From positions 689,684-753,683 of the forward strand of contig PDUO01000029.1 of NCBI GenBank assembly GCA_003008705.1: 64,000 nt of DNA, given 5' to 3'. The translations under genes were made by a program, and so were the position numbers. Position 1 is the first letter of the stretch, and each line of letters begins with the position of its first letter. The notes beneath the pieces were generated by a model. That model did not search any database. It was not told where the DNA came from and saw only the letters and a list, made by a program, of their open reading frames with translations. Source of the DNA: Pezicula radicicola (Eukaryota > Ascomycota > Leotiomycetes > Helotiales > Dermateaceae). Of the stretch, positions 32,560 through 44,403 are shown one piece after another.

Positions 32560-34646
32560 TTAAGTCTTAGTCCATTCGTGCCCTGGTCGGCGCACTGTGG
32601 TATCAACAGATGGGGAATAGGCCTCGGTGTCATAAGTATCGACAATCCATTGACAGAAATCAACCCATGCCTTTTCCCACACCTCCGTGACTTCTGCCTT
32701 TAGATCAGGTTCCATACAGCTGTGTTCCAAACTCCACAACGCGAGTTGTTTCCAGCCTAGAAGCGACATGTTTTCAGAGCCAACCATAGCCTGATAAAAA
32801 TCGTGTGAAAGAGTGGATCTATAAAGAGTACCATTGTCTGTGTTGAGGGTACAAGGTACGTCGTTTGCTAAGAACTGGTTCAGGTGGTGTCCAGCTGCCG
32901 AATCTGTGAGGCCGAGGACTTCATTAGAAATGGGACATGCTTCAATGGCCATGCCCTTCTTTTTGAAAATATCCATAATTAAAGGATGCCTTGCCAGAGC
33001 ATAACCGTGGCCAACGCGCTTAGCATTGAGAAGGATGGCATCGTATAAATTGCCATCACTCTTGCCGCCACTCTCAAGGGTTTCACCGCAGTGGAAGAGG
33101 AAAGGAATTTCTAGGCGTTGGTCTGCGCATTCCTTCTGAAATTCAAGGAACTCCTTGGTAAACTTGCGAAGCTCATTACCTGCTTGTTCCTCGCCAACGA
33201 GATCGAACCCTACAATTTGTTAGCCGGCTTTAAAATTAGTTGATAAGATGAGGACTAACCACAGAGTAGTTTTGGATATCGCTTCTTCATTTCTATACAC
33301 TCGTCGAGTGCGCCTTTGACTAATGGGTTCGCAAATACTCGAGGTGTGCAGTAAATAACTTTCATGCCTCCAAAATACTTGTTTTGACTCGTGAGCTCGT
33401 CCATAGTGTTCTTGAGCTCATGCTGAATCATCTCCATGATCTGAAAATTATCCATGCTGTCTAAAGGATGATCGACGTACTTGACCGAGTTGGATTTCAT
33501 GAAATTTGGCCTGATCTCAGCATACTGGATGTTATCCTCAACAAAACTCTTGATGCAAGCACGTGTATAATTTCGATACGCTGTGTCGTAAGCGAACAAG
33601 CCCTTCATGAATTGAGTCCTGTAGTTGAATTCATTCCAGATTCTATGACGCGTCAGCCTTCATATACTAGCATTGATAACGCTTAAGACTCACCCCTTGA
33701 TAGTTTGTTGTGCATGGTGAGCTTGCTCCTCGGTTATAATGTTTTTCGTTGCGAGCCAATCTTCCAGAGCTTCAATGCCACCACGCTTACCAGGAAGTGT
33801 ACTTGGATCTTGTTGGTTCCATCGCTCTTGAAATTTCTTGTATGGCATCCAGGACAAACCTCTATACCTCCTAGTGAATAGGTCTCCGAATTCATCGCTG
33901 AGCTTACTGTCACTGCCATATCTTACCTTTCCATTCTGCTCTTTAGCTTGATCCTCGGTCAGAACCATGAAAGAAATGATAGAATCATCCAACTGTTTTG
34001 CAGTGACTTGAACTAGCTTCCTCCAGGACCCTGTCGGATTGTCCACCTCAGCAACAAGAGGCACAGTGCTCCGAATATACATTGTGTCGACATTGCGGGC
34101 TTCTCTGATCAAGAATTTGGCGTCCAGGCAGGAGTTAAAGTGGATATGAAGGTGAGCTCCTTTAGGCATCTTCTTCGCAATCTTAAAGAGTTCCGTCTGG
34201 TTGATTGTATCAACCAGCCCCAAAAAGTGCTCACCCTCATCTCTCTTCCCGGTAGGCCTGCCAGTTTTTACGTCGAATTTTGTCCCATAAAACTTATCCC
34301 AGTCCCCGTCTTTCACTCGCTTGAGAACCCGCGCAGCATCTTTCTCCAGTTGAGTCGCATGGGATTGAACTTGGGCATCGAAAGCAATGGATTTCTCAGC
34401 CTTGATGAAGTTCTGTCTAGCCAGCACATAACTTGCTTCGTCTTCAAACTTATTCTGGCCAGACAGGTCTTGCAAGAAATCGCCAGAAGGAGCTATGCTC
34501 TTCTTTGGCCTGACAACTGCCGGCATTTTGTGTAATCGTCGATGAGAGCGTGGAGGTTTGATTTGTGTTTGAGCCTTGCTCTCAGTGTCCAGTGCTGCGT
34601 CCCGATCACCGTCTTTATCGACGGATTTCGAACAGAGAGCTCCCAT
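32560..34646 (-). CDS. ADGF/CECR1-type adenosine deaminase-related protein
   Basis: Metal-dependent deaminase family; the expected reaction is adenosine to inosine. Minus strand, three exons: 33694-34646, 33260-33642 and 32560-33209; introns 33643-33693 and 33210-33259; 661 residues. Motifs: PKGAHLHIHFNSC (metal ligands about H167 and H169), AEIRPNF, FLFHCGETLESGG (catalytic Glu), KRVGHGYAL (metal His), ACPISNEVLG. The last metal/aspartate motif reads TDNGTL where classical deaminases have S/D-DD-P, as in the growth-factor-like subgroup. The N-terminus has no signal peptide but MGALCSKS, which fits N-myristoylation (G2) with a palmitoylatable C5, so a membrane-attached intracellular form is likely. 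An Arg/His/Pro-rich linker of ~50 residues follows. Confidence 0.9.
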
Positions 34647-35503
34647 TCCATCAGTCTATCCGAGCTCAAGAAAGCCTACGCTTGTTGGGAGGACTACTAC
34701 AAGTGGATTCAGCTTATTGCGGTGATTGATGAGAGTCATCGCGAGATGGAAACGGAGGAGAAAGAGTAGATGATAGCATAATACATAAGGCTGTTTGTTC
34801 CTATGGCAAGCCCAGTGTGGCGGAGCTTTGCGATCATGATTTGATTGGCCCATCGAAATCAGGGGGTTGGTGGTGCCTGGAACGCAATACTTCGCACAGT
34901 ACAGTACAGTACAGTACAGAGGAACGCCTCTTTTTTTTCTTTCTCTACGATGAAGCCCATTAAAATAATGTTAAATACATAAGTTGTTGTCCTCAATGTT
35001 GGTACCTAATTGTTTGGTTGTGTCACGTGCTCAGTTCCTACTTGTGGAGAAACGCTTGCTAACATGGACCGAAGTCTTCAGGACATGTTGGCAAGATATA
35101 CACCAAGTAGTAGGCTGAATCAAAGGCAGAATTTTCACTGGCAGCCTTGTTCAGATGACAAAATGATTAGAATCTCAATGTGGGTCCAATCGAAATTGTT
35201 AGCTACTTTGGCTTTGCCAAATTCCAATTTCCACGTCCAAAAGGCAGGAGGCAGTGTAGGACTAACTTCATGTCCATGTCAAGAGACAAGCGGTGTAGAG
35301 AGCCACTTCTGCTGTCAGACTCGGACACATGGCGAGGCGCTTCTCTGTAAAACTATGACGGACCAAGTAATGGAAAATGAGAACCCTTTATTTTTGTGTA
35401 GAGAGTACATGAAGTACCCTAGACTCTACCCCCAGGACCAGTGACGCCTGTACTGAATACAAAACTTCGCTCTCTAAAATATACTCATTACGCCTAACAT
35501 TGT
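34647..35503. other. Intergenic, no gene seen
   Basis: Promoter of the deaminase gene at the left. An open frame at 35010-35444 has no motif and no homology that I can recognise. Confidence 0.45.
34896..34919. repeat. ACAGT microsatellite
   Basis: Nearly five perfect tandem copies of the pentamer ACAGT, about 250 bp upstream of the deaminase start codon. Confidence 0.85.
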
Positions 35504-37003
35504 CTAATCGTCAAACTTAATACCCTTCTTTCCTTCAACATCAATATATCCGCCTCTGTAGCTTCCACGCTTCTTCTTGTTCTTCTCTTTCGTGAAACCC
35601 TTGCCCCTCGTTACAATGAGGTCCTCATGTGCCTTTTGTGCGTAATCGTAAGGAACATATGCGTTGCTAGCCAGTCTCTCATCAACCTTTTGGTCCTTGG
35701 AGATTCGTGAGAACGGAACGTTTGCCTTCTTCTGCTTAATGACTGGGGCTGGAGGCAGTGGAGGATCTAATTCGCTGGTAGTTTTAGTTGCTTTAACAAC
35801 TTTAGCACTTTTATTTCCAGAGTCGCTGGAAGAATCTGAGTCGGATGGGGATGCTGTCTTCTTTGCTCCGTCAGAGAGAGTAGCACTCGTGTCTGAACTA
35901 GGGATTGCTTTCTCAACCTCGCTCTCAGACTCGGATGATGAGTCGGATTCAGAATCGGGAAGGGGTGTCTTTTGTGCAAGAGAGTTGGCTGAAGAATCCG
36001 AGTCCGAGTCGGAGGATGAATCGGATGAAGAGTCGCTCTCTGAAGAGCTCGAATCAGTGTCAGCTTTCTTGGCTTGCTTTGATTTTGGCTTTTCGTCTTC
36101 TGAGCTTGAGCTAGAGTCAGAATCAGATGAAGAGTTGCTAGAGGAGTCACTAGAGGAGTCGCTAGAAGATTCGCTGTCGCTCTCGGAAGAAGAAACGCTT
36201 TCAGCTTCCGTCTTGACCTTCTTGGATTTGGGAGCTCCATCGTCGGAACTCGAGTCAGAGTCTGCAGACGAATTGGCGCTTGGAGATGCTTTACGTTTCA
36301 AGGGGTTGGACTTGGGCTTTGGCGATCCTTTCTTTGCAACTGGTGCTTCCTTCTCATCGTCGGCATCGCTCTCAGAGCTGCTGGAGGAGGCAGAGGATGA
36401 GGAAGATGAGGGAGCCTTCTTAGACACCTTTTTTGACTTCTTCACCGGTGTGGCATCTTCCATCTCAACATCGCTGTCACTGCTATCCTCGTTGCTAGAG
36501 CTTTCGCTCTCGCTGCTGCTACTGCTTGGACTTTCAGTCACCTTCTTTCCCACTGTCTTCGACGAGACACTTTCCTTTCCCTTTACTCCACCTGTCGACT
36601 TTGCCTGTTTCCATTCCTCGTATACTATGCTTAAAGAGGGTGTATCCTCTGTGCTCTCCAACTCGTTTCCCTTCTTAGCTTCGTCGGCAAACGCTCGACT
36701 GGTCTTTGTGAAGTCGTATTCGTTGAGAAAAGCGGAGACGAGCTGAAGTAGCTGTGGTGGTGCTTGCTTTGGAGATTTGCCGCTGTTGTTCCCGTTGAGG
36801 AGCTTCTTCGCTAACTGCTTATCCTTCTTGTTTTGCAGTTTGTTTTTCGACTGAGCTGGCGCAGCGGGTTTCGCGGTGGGAGCTGGAGCTGGAGCCCCAG
36901 CTTTGGGAGCAGCATTTCCGGCAGCTGGAAAGAGCCAGTCTGGCTGCTGACTGCCAGCGGCATTCTTTCGCTTTCCAAGCTTTTGCATATTGGGATTGGA
37001 CAT
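35504..37003 (-). CDS. Srp40/Nopp140-like nucleolar phosphoprotein
   Basis: Single exon on the minus strand, 499 residues from the ATG at 37003 (MSNPNMQKLGKRK). The N-terminus has an Ala/Pro-rich part and a LisH-like helix (LLQLVSAFLNEYDFTKTSRA). The middle ~270 residues alternate acidic serine tracts (SSSSESESSSNEDSSDSD-like) with Lys/Pro-rich basic pieces, the Nopp140/Srp40 architecture and a classic CK2 target. The last ~70 residues are the SRP40 C-terminal domain: PFSRISKDQKVDERLASNAY, AQKAHEDLIVTRGKGF, KKKRGSYRGGYIDV. Such proteins chaperone snoRNPs between nucleolus and Cajal bodies and affect RNA polymerase I. The long open frame on the opposite strand is a shadow of the serine repeats. 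Confidence 0.93.
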   Translation of the reverse strand: MSNPNMQKLGKRKNAAGSQQPDWLFPAAGNAAPKAGAPAPAPTAKPAAPAQSKNKLQNKKDKQLAKKLLNGNNSGKSPKQAPPQLLQLVSAFLNEYDFTKTSRAFADEAKKGNELESTEDTPSLSIVYEEWKQAKSTGGVKGKESVSSKTVGKKVTESPSSSSSESESSSNEDSSDSDVEMEDATPVKKSKKVSKKAPSSSSSSASSSSSESDADDEKEAPVAKKGSPKPKSNPLKRKASPSANSSADSDSSSDDGAPKSKKVKTEAESVSSSESDSESSSDSSSDSSSNSSSDSDSSSSSEDEKPKSKQAKKADTDSSSSESDSSSDSSSDSDSDSSANSLAQKTPLPDSESDSSSESESEVEKAIPSSDTSATLSDGAKKTASPSDSDSSSDSGNKSAKVVKATKTTSELDPPLPPAPVIKQKKANVPFSRISKDQKVDERLASNAYVPYDYAQKAHEDLIVTRGKGFTKEKNKKKRGSYRGGYIDVEGKKGIKFDD

Positions 37004-37692
37004 GTTTGTGATGTCTAGCAATGCTTTAGAAGCTGCTGATGAGAAATCGAGAAATGGAGGGATCGCTGTTGATTTTCCTTATCGCGCAGAAAAAAATATT
37101 GTGGATTGGCCATGTCACGGGTAATAACCTTTTTCCGGGATGAGCTAACTCACCTTGCATTAGCTTTCGCAGTTCAACTTAAACCAGTTTTACCAGTTTT
37201 GAATGCTCTCAGGCCCCAGGCGGTCGTACTCCAGGCTACTACGACCTACCTACTCGTACTCTCTATAGCGAAAAGCAGTATCCAGACAGAGCGTGCGTGG
37301 GATCAGAATCCCGTTCCTAGTAAAATACTCGCCCTTTGGCAATTGCAGTGAATTGAGAAGAATATTATTTATTTGTATCATTGCACCTGTTGTACTGTAA
37401 TGTACACAGTTCCACCAGTTCCGTCCTAAGTATTCTGATACCTAGCACTGGCAAGGGGCAGCGGGCAAATGCCTTCCGAGTCTTGGCGTCGCTTCAACTT
37501 CGACCTCAAGATCCAAGACCACAATCACGACCTCGAAGACATCTCCAGTCTAACCTGCCCCACCTCGATGCTGTGCCTACCTAAAGCGATGAACAGCGAT
37601 TATTATACAGAGCAACGCCCCATCTGTGTCGATACATAGATGACTGAAAGACTCCCCAGCGTCTAGTCGTCGGATTGACGTGGCTCCGCCAA
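37004..37692. other. Divergent promoter region, Srp40-like and sec3
   Basis: Both flanking genes start here and point away. No other feature is supported. Confidence 0.5.
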
Positions 37693-40600
37693 ATGGAGGG
37701 TTCATCACGGAATGGATCTGGCGGGGTCAACGGTAGCAATGGGATGAGTAGGGCGGAGAAGTTTGAGGATGAGAAACGGAGGATTGTGGACAGTTGCTTC
37801 GTGAAGAAGGATGAGGATGGGTCATGTAAGAGGATGGGGACTACACCTGCCCAGGTAGATGAGGAAGTTTCAAGGTGGCTAATTTCCTTTCTTCGTAGTA
37901 TCCGAATCATACATCACACATATCAGGATCATTGAAGATGGCTCATATCCTTCATCTCCACCTCCTCCGAATTCGCCTCCCGAGAGTAAGAAGCCGCGTT
38001 TGATTATTGTCGCTGTGCGTAAATCTGGCAGAGTGCGGATGCACAAGGCGAGAGAGAATGTCAACGGGACATTCTCAATTGGAAAAACATGGATGCTGGA
38101 TGATCTGTCCGCGGTGGAGTCATTCAGTGGCTCGACACCAACAACTCCTGAGCAAGAACAGCGAAAGGTGTGGGCGGGTGGCACTGGCTTCATCGTGACA
38201 ATTGGAAAGCCATATTATTGGCAGGCAAACACTCCCAAGGAGAAGCAATTTTTCATTGCGAGTTTGGTTAAGATATACACAAAGTACACTGGAGGGAAAT
38301 TACCGAATCTCATAGGCTTTGATACCCGCGAACGAAACCAGTTGCTTGGTACTTCTGGTCCAACGCCGACACAATCGTCGCCTTCAAGGGAGCCCGCACC
38401 ATCGTATGGACAAGGGCAAGGGCAGAGACCACGACGGTCGCCCTCAAGGGAGCCTGTTCTACGAAAACAGCCAAGTAGGGAAGCAATGCAGCGGCCCCCT
38501 CCTCCCGGTGTTCAGGTGCCCCCAGGTGGTTCTTTCACATCTCAATCGTCAAGGCCGCCAACAAGGCCGCGGCGTGATGATTTACCTGCTGGTAGTCTTG
38601 AATCTGGTGCCATAACTCCTCAGCCAAGTCAGCCAAGTCTCCGCAAAATGGCAAGTACAAATCCGAGTCAAGAATCATTTGCACGAACCGAAGAAACTAG
38701 TAGTTTACCACCACGCTCTCGTAGTGGAACGAATGGTACTCCGAATGGACCAGGGAGGTTTCAGGATCGTAGCGTAACACCTAGTTCACAACGAGCAATA
38801 ACGCCAGACAGTACATTTTCGACTCCCAAAGAATCACAAAATGGAGCACCGCCAATGCCCACCCTTGACCTACCGCCCGCACGACGGAGGCCCCCAATGG
38901 CAAATCTTGATGATTCTTCGTTTGCTGGCGAAAACATAGTGCCTGCGCCTTTGGTAAGTCCTGGGATGCGCAGAGATGACTTACGTCCTCCGACACGTAG
39001 CAGCGATAGGACAAGAGGTGGGTCTACAGAGCCTAATGGCAGTCAGACAGAATTGGTGGACCCTGGAAAGACAGCAAAATCTCCTTCTGAGCCAGCACTA
39101 GAAATAAGTAATGGCACCAGCGAACCTCCATCTTTCTCTCCGAGCCCAACTCCGCTTGTTTCACCCCCCATAGAACCACCCCCGGAACCTGCAGAAGAAG
39201 AACGGCCTGGTCTAGGGCCTATGATAAGGAAAAAGTCCAAGGGTGATATTGCGCAAGGCTTTCTTAAGGCCGCAAAGGCTGCTAATGCTTTTGGTGGATT
39301 TAAACCACGTGCTGGAGGTGCTGCTGAGCGTCTCAGAGAGATGCCGCAAAAATCACCCGAAGGGCCAGATGGGATCACTGGAGTTGTACCAGCACCGTCA
39401 CTGCTTCGTGGGATGAGCACCGATAGTGCTAATGGCCCAACACCACCCATCACCCCATCCGACAAACCATCTCCGAAAAAGTCTAATGATAGTATACCGC
39501 AAGTCAAGGTTACTGTGCCACGGTCGGACCGACCAAGCAGCATTGAAGGACCTCTCAAAGCGAGTCAGACTGATGGAACTATGGAGAAAGCCAAACCCAG
39601 AGATAAACGGCCAAAGCCAGCTTCTGACAGAATGCAAAAAGAGCTTGCATCACTAGGAATAAACCCTGCTGTCTTAGGTGGTAGAGGTACTGAGCTTGTT
39701 ACATTATGGGACGAGTTTGGTTGGTCTGGCGAAGGCGTTCACACCAAAAACATCGATGAGATGCAAACCGAGATCGAAAGAGAACTCAACAAAGTTCAAG
39801 CTGGCGGATGGCTGGCTCGGCTGGATGAAGAGGACGAAAGGGTTGACGCCATCAAGAAAGGTCTTGATGTTTGCATGGCTGAGTGTGACGAGCTTGAGGG
39901 TTTGCTTACACTTTATGCAGTAGAACTTGGGGTAAGTTATTACCTGACAACTTCAAGATCGGACACTAATTATAACAGACGCTTAATGAGGATATCGCCT
40001 ACATCGAGGCGCAATCGCAGGGTCTCCAGGTTCAGACTGCAAACCAAAAGCTATTACAAACTGAGCTCCGGAACTTACTGGACACCATATCGATCTCGTC
40101 ATCTCAACTTCAAAGCCTCCGTGAAGCATCTTTAGAATCTCCTCGGGGTTTGGAGCAGATCGAGGCCTCTTTAGTGATACTCTTCAAGGCCATGGTAACT
40201 ATTGACCCGTCACTTAGTCTTTCTGGCTCGAGACCTAGTGAAGATGGTAGTATTCGTTCTGGAAAACAAGGCGGGATTGGAAATAGTGAGATCGGAAGTA
40301 TGCGGGTTCTTCAGGAAAAGAAAGACGTTTACAGGAACGAGACCGCCAATTTCCTGCGCCGACTAAAACCCTTCTTGCAAGTCAAGTTCGGTGCTGCCAT
40401 TGACGAAACAAGACAAGCCCTAGAACGTGAGAAGGGAAACAATCTTACCAGAGCTGCCGGGAAAGCCAAACTCGACCCACGTAATCATGATCTTGCACGG
40501 AATATTCTCTGGAAATATAGTCCTTTGATGCTTTTCTCAAGGGAAGTTGACCGTCCTGAATGGGAAGATTTGATGAAGACGTACGAAGCTGTTGCAAAAC

Positions 40601-42101
40601 CCCTCTACCAAGACGAATTCAGAGACGCTGTGTTCGCTTGGAAACGTACTGCCAGGAAACCAACTGGAGACGAAGGTGATATTTTGTTTACATCACAAAT
40701 CGAAAAGCAGGCTGAAGGAATTGCTACCACAGCGCGAAAGCTGACAGTGAAAAGAAGTCAAACTCTCGCCAAGAGCTTGCGATCCCCCATTGGCGACAGT
40801 AAGGATAGACTTGACAAACCTTCCAATAGCCAATCACAGCCATACCAAGTTTTCGGAGGACTTTTAAATGAGATGGTTCCTATTGTGAGCATGGAACAAA
40901 ACTTCGTCGTGGATTTCTTCCATGTCACTTCACTCGAACAACATGACTTTCCTGAATCAGTCTCGGTAGCATTGCCAGATGACCGACAGGGCGGTGACAT
41001 TAGACGAGCAAGGGTCATGGAACCAAACAAGAATTTTAGTAGGCAAGTATACCAGTCAATGGAAGAGATCTATGCATTTTTCGAATCGGATATGCAAGCT
41101 CTTGTTCTATGGACTCTCCAGGCAGATCAATTGTAAGTTATAGATCCCCATTCTTAATCGTACTGCTCTAACGAATTTATAGACAAGGCGTGGGTGTTCT
41201 TGCTGCCATTGAACGTAAGATTGTCGACTTGGAGGAGTCAAGCCAGGAATGGCTCTCAGGGCGCCTGAAAAAAATACACGAGCGACTTATGGGGCTTTTC
41301 AATAAGTTCCTCGACGAGCAAATCCGAGCCATCGAAGAAACCAAAGTCAAAATCAAAAAGCGGAAGGGTGTCATTGCATTCATCAGAATTTTCCCTTCAT
41401 TTTCACTATCACTGGAGACGATGCTCGATGGCGCTGATGATCTTGACATTCGAGACACAGTCAATCATGCATACAGTCGCATAAACAAGACTATGTTTGA
41501 GTCTCTGAAGGTTATTGCAAGAGAGAATCCAAGCGCCCAAGCTGCGGGAGCAGATCCCGAAGACAAGGAGGCACTAAACTACCAAATTCTGCTCATCGAA
41601 AACATGAACCACTATTTAGAAGAGGTTTCTACTCGCTCAAACCCAGTTCTTGAGGAGTGGAAGGACAACGCAAGCCAGGAAATGGAGGAGCATATGTCTC
41701 TTTACCTGGGTGCTGTCATTCGTAGACCACTCGGCAAACTGTTGGACTTCCTTGAGAGTACAGAAAGTCTCATGCTCTCAAGACAACCCGGAGAGTCGAC
41801 ATCGAAGATTTCTGGAATGCCGAGTCACTCGAAGACCACGTTCAAGAAGGTTCTCGCAGGCTACGACTCCAAGGAGATCAGGAGAGGCATAGAAACTTTG
41901 AAGAAGCGAGTAGAGAAGCATTTCGGTGACGCAGACGATCCTGGGCTGAGTCGTAGTCTCGTAGCCAAAGTGCAACAAAATTGCGAGAAGTTCTATGAAA
42001 AGGTCGAGGACAGAATCTTGACGATTAGTAGAGATGTATATGATGGCGATGTTATTGCTGAGTGGACCAGGGCAGATGTCGCTGCAGCATTCAGAAAATA
42101 A
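37693..42101 (+). CDS. sec3: Exocyst complex component Sec3
   Basis: Subunit of the exocyst, which tethers secretory vesicles to the plasma membrane at growth sites. Four exons: 37693-37825, 37899-39931, 39979-41132 and 41183-42101; introns 37826-37898 (GTAAGA), 39932-39978 and 41133-41182; 1412 residues. The N-terminal lipid/Rho-binding PH-like domain is clear: RRIVDSCFVKK, ESYITHIRIIEDG, KPRLIIVAVRKSGRVRMHKA, WMLDDLSAVESF, TGFIVTIGKPYYW. A ~330-residue Pro/Ser-rich disordered linker follows. Then the coiled coil (IDEMQTEIERELNKVQ, YIEAQSQGLQVQTANQKLLQ) and the helical CATCHR-type C-terminal domain to KFYEKVEDRILTISRDVYDG. The first exon's strong GTAAGA donor decides the frame; reading through it gives a premature stop. 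Confidence 0.95.
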
Positions 42102-42873
42102 AGGTACAGCAATAACCATCTTGACTAGATGTCACTCAGCTGGGCCAGGATATTTCGCTTCTCGTCTGTATATTGAGCGGCAAGTATGGCGTTTAAAGGA
42201 AGATGACCGACGGTGACTTAAAACTGTATCATATGGATATACCACACGAGTCAATGAAGAGAATTTTGGATCAATACAATCACTTTAGATCCAACAGTCG
42301 TATTTATACAAAAAAAAAGCCGATGTGGAGAAGCACGGGAATAAGCCGCTATGCGGCGTCTACAAAGTACGGCGGTGCCAATCAGTCAGCAGATTTCAGG
42401 GTATTAGTTCCAATAAAGACATTATTCTGAGACAGTTTGAATGTATTAACCTAGGAATGTTATGGTTGCAAGCACACATTTTCCTCTCGAAATTTGCGAT
42501 TTGGAACGAGATGTGAACCAAATGGCGTCTTAAATTGTTGTGCGAGAGTGTATTCACTACCGTACTAACGAGGTAACTCGATAAATTGAGCCCTTGGCGA
42601 CTAGGTTCCCCTTCACCCCACCCCCAAGCTCCTTGTGTGGCTTGGCTCTTGCAACGATAGGGTAGACAGCCCTTAAGCTATCTGCGATCTCATTTTGTCG
42701 AGTTAGTACGGGTATAGACCGGCAAGTTGCCGTTACGAGGTCCCCGCCTTCCGGTTATCCTACAAATTTAGGAACCGAGAACTCCGTTTCTCCGTACGAA
42801 TCGGAAGTCTGACTTATACGGAGGTAGAGTGGTAAAGATAAAATTCAGATCATGATATCTAGAAGTCCTAAAA
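42102..42873. other. Intergenic, no gene seen
   Basis: 3' region of sec3 and spacer. No protein-like frame; borders the 55-bp tandem repeat. Confidence 0.5.
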
Positions 42874-43037
42874 AAAATAGTTGACCTAAATGCTAAGAAA
42901 ATAAACCGTCATCTGCAAAAATTCAAACAAAATCTAAGACGTATATACTAAGAAAAATAACCGTTATCTGCCAAATTCCTAACAAAATAGTTGACTGAAA
43001 TACGAAAACAAGAATCATTTTCTGCCAAGTTGCCAAC
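42874..43037. repeat. Tandem repeat, three ~55-bp units
   Basis: Units at 42874-42928, 42929-42983 and 42984-43037. Each reads AAAATAGTTGAC or AAAATCTAAGAC at its start, an A-rich centre with AATAACCGT-like sequence, and a TCTGCCAA...CAAC-like end. Units have the same length and diverge by scattered substitutions. They sit 49 bp beyond the stop codon of the minus-strand enzyme gene. Confidence 0.8.
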
Positions 43038-43085
43038 AACCTTGGGTTACACGACACGAACGTATACATCCCTCGCTTAACTAAA

Positions 43086-44403
43086 TCAAATACCATTGAG
43101 AAAAGACTCGCCACCAGCTTTAGTATCAATGACTACGGAGTCCTCGAGACCGCACATCGTGAACAGCTTGACCGGTGAGAGGTCCTTCGGTGTCCCAACG
43201 ACCCCGTGTTCCTTAAGTCGCTGGAGCGTCTCCAGTATGGCCACATATGCCGGTGCAATAGAGGCAAATGAGAAAATCATGATGCGGAAACCCATGTCCT
43301 GAGCCTCCTTGGTGGTAATAATGGGCGTGGCACCATTTTCTACCATGTTTAGAAGGATCGGCCAAGGTGCTAGATCCTTGACAGCCTGCGCTGCCATTTC
43401 CTTAGATGTGTAGCCTTCGAGTAGACCGACGTCAGCGCCGATCTCGCGTGCCACTTTCAGCCGTTTGATACACTCATCGTAGCCTAAGGACTGAAGAGCG
43501 TCGGTGCGAGCAATCAGGACAATGTCAGACTTCATCTCGTCTTTGGCTGCCTTGGCAGCACGAACACGCATAAAAAACTCCTCCTCTGGCACTACCTTCT
43601 TGCCCTTCAGATGCCCGCAGCGTTTGTTCTGAACTTGGTCTTCGATATGAAAGCCACCCACTCCAGCGCGGATGTATGACTTGACAGCTCTGTCAACGAT
43701 CAGGGGGCCTGTACATAGCTACACGTTAATTATGACCAAGCAAAATTTGGCATATGTGAAAAGACAGTGCAGTACTTACCACCATAGCCTGTATCCATGT
43801 CGGCGATGATAGGTGGACCATACGGGTCAAGATTCGCTATCATCTCTGCATGCTCCTTCATGTCGTGTAAGTGGGCAATACCAAGGTCTGCCATGCCCAG
43901 GCGTGATGCAGTGGTGCCAGCACCAGTCTAGATAGATGTCATATCAGAAGGTATTCATCCATTGATGTTGTACAGGGGTGCTCATACCATGTAGAGAGCC
44001 TGGAAACCAACCGAGAGCGCAATACGAGCAGACAGCCCGTCATACACTCCCGGGCAAACGATCAAGTCATCAGAATCGTCGAGCAGTTTCTTCAACTTTG
44101 TCCCGCCAGTCACAAATGCCGATGTGACTTTTGGAGCTGGCCTGACATTATTGAAAGAAACCACAACTGTATCGCAGTTGGCTGGCATATCGACGTTGAC
44201 AGTGGGCCACTTTCCTTGTTCTTCGTTCGAGGAAACTACAGTGGGAGAGTTTTCATCCTCACCAAGAATCTTACACTGTTAGTATGGGACTTCAATAGAG
44301 AGGAACTATCCCGACTCACCACTTCTTTTGTCGTGATGATGGATGTGTTCTTTGCAAGTGAGATTGTCTCCTGTGGGATGGTCTCCTGCGAGATGGTCTC
44401 CAT
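43086..44403 (-). CDS. PEP mutase/isocitrate lyase superfamily enzyme
   Basis: C-C bond-cleaving or P-C-forming enzyme of the isocitrate lyase/PEP mutase superfamily. Minus strand, four exons: 44320-44403, 43988-44269, 43780-43927 and 43086-43708; introns 44270-44319, 43928-43987 and 43709-43779; 378 residues. The first intron could instead end at 44276 (44 bp), adding two residues. Motifs: VCPGVYDGLSARIALSVGF, YMTGAGT, IIADMDTGYGG, GFHIEDQVQNKRCGHLKGKK (the Lys-(R/K)-Cys-Gly-His loop), SDIVLIARTDAL, GADVGLLEGY and LLNMVENGATP. A Thr/Ser-rich ~55-residue N-terminus precedes the barrel. Members include oxaloacetate acetylhydrolase, dimethylmalate lyase and methylisocitrate-type lyases; the sequence alone does not let me choose. 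The protein ends GGESFLNGI without an organelle signal. Confidence 0.88.

Noticed and set aside
35010..35444. 144-codon open frame upstream of the Srp40-like gene end
   Set aside because: No domain, no leader, unsuited composition; likely chance.
35664..36746. 360-codon open frame on the plus strand opposite the Srp40-like gene
   Set aside because: It is the antisense of serine/acidic repeats (TCN/GAN codons give open antisense frames) and encodes only Leu/Glu/Ser-rich low complexity.
39043..39558. 171-codon minus-strand frame within sec3
   Set aside because: Antisense to the Pro/Ser-rich linker of Sec3; no motif.
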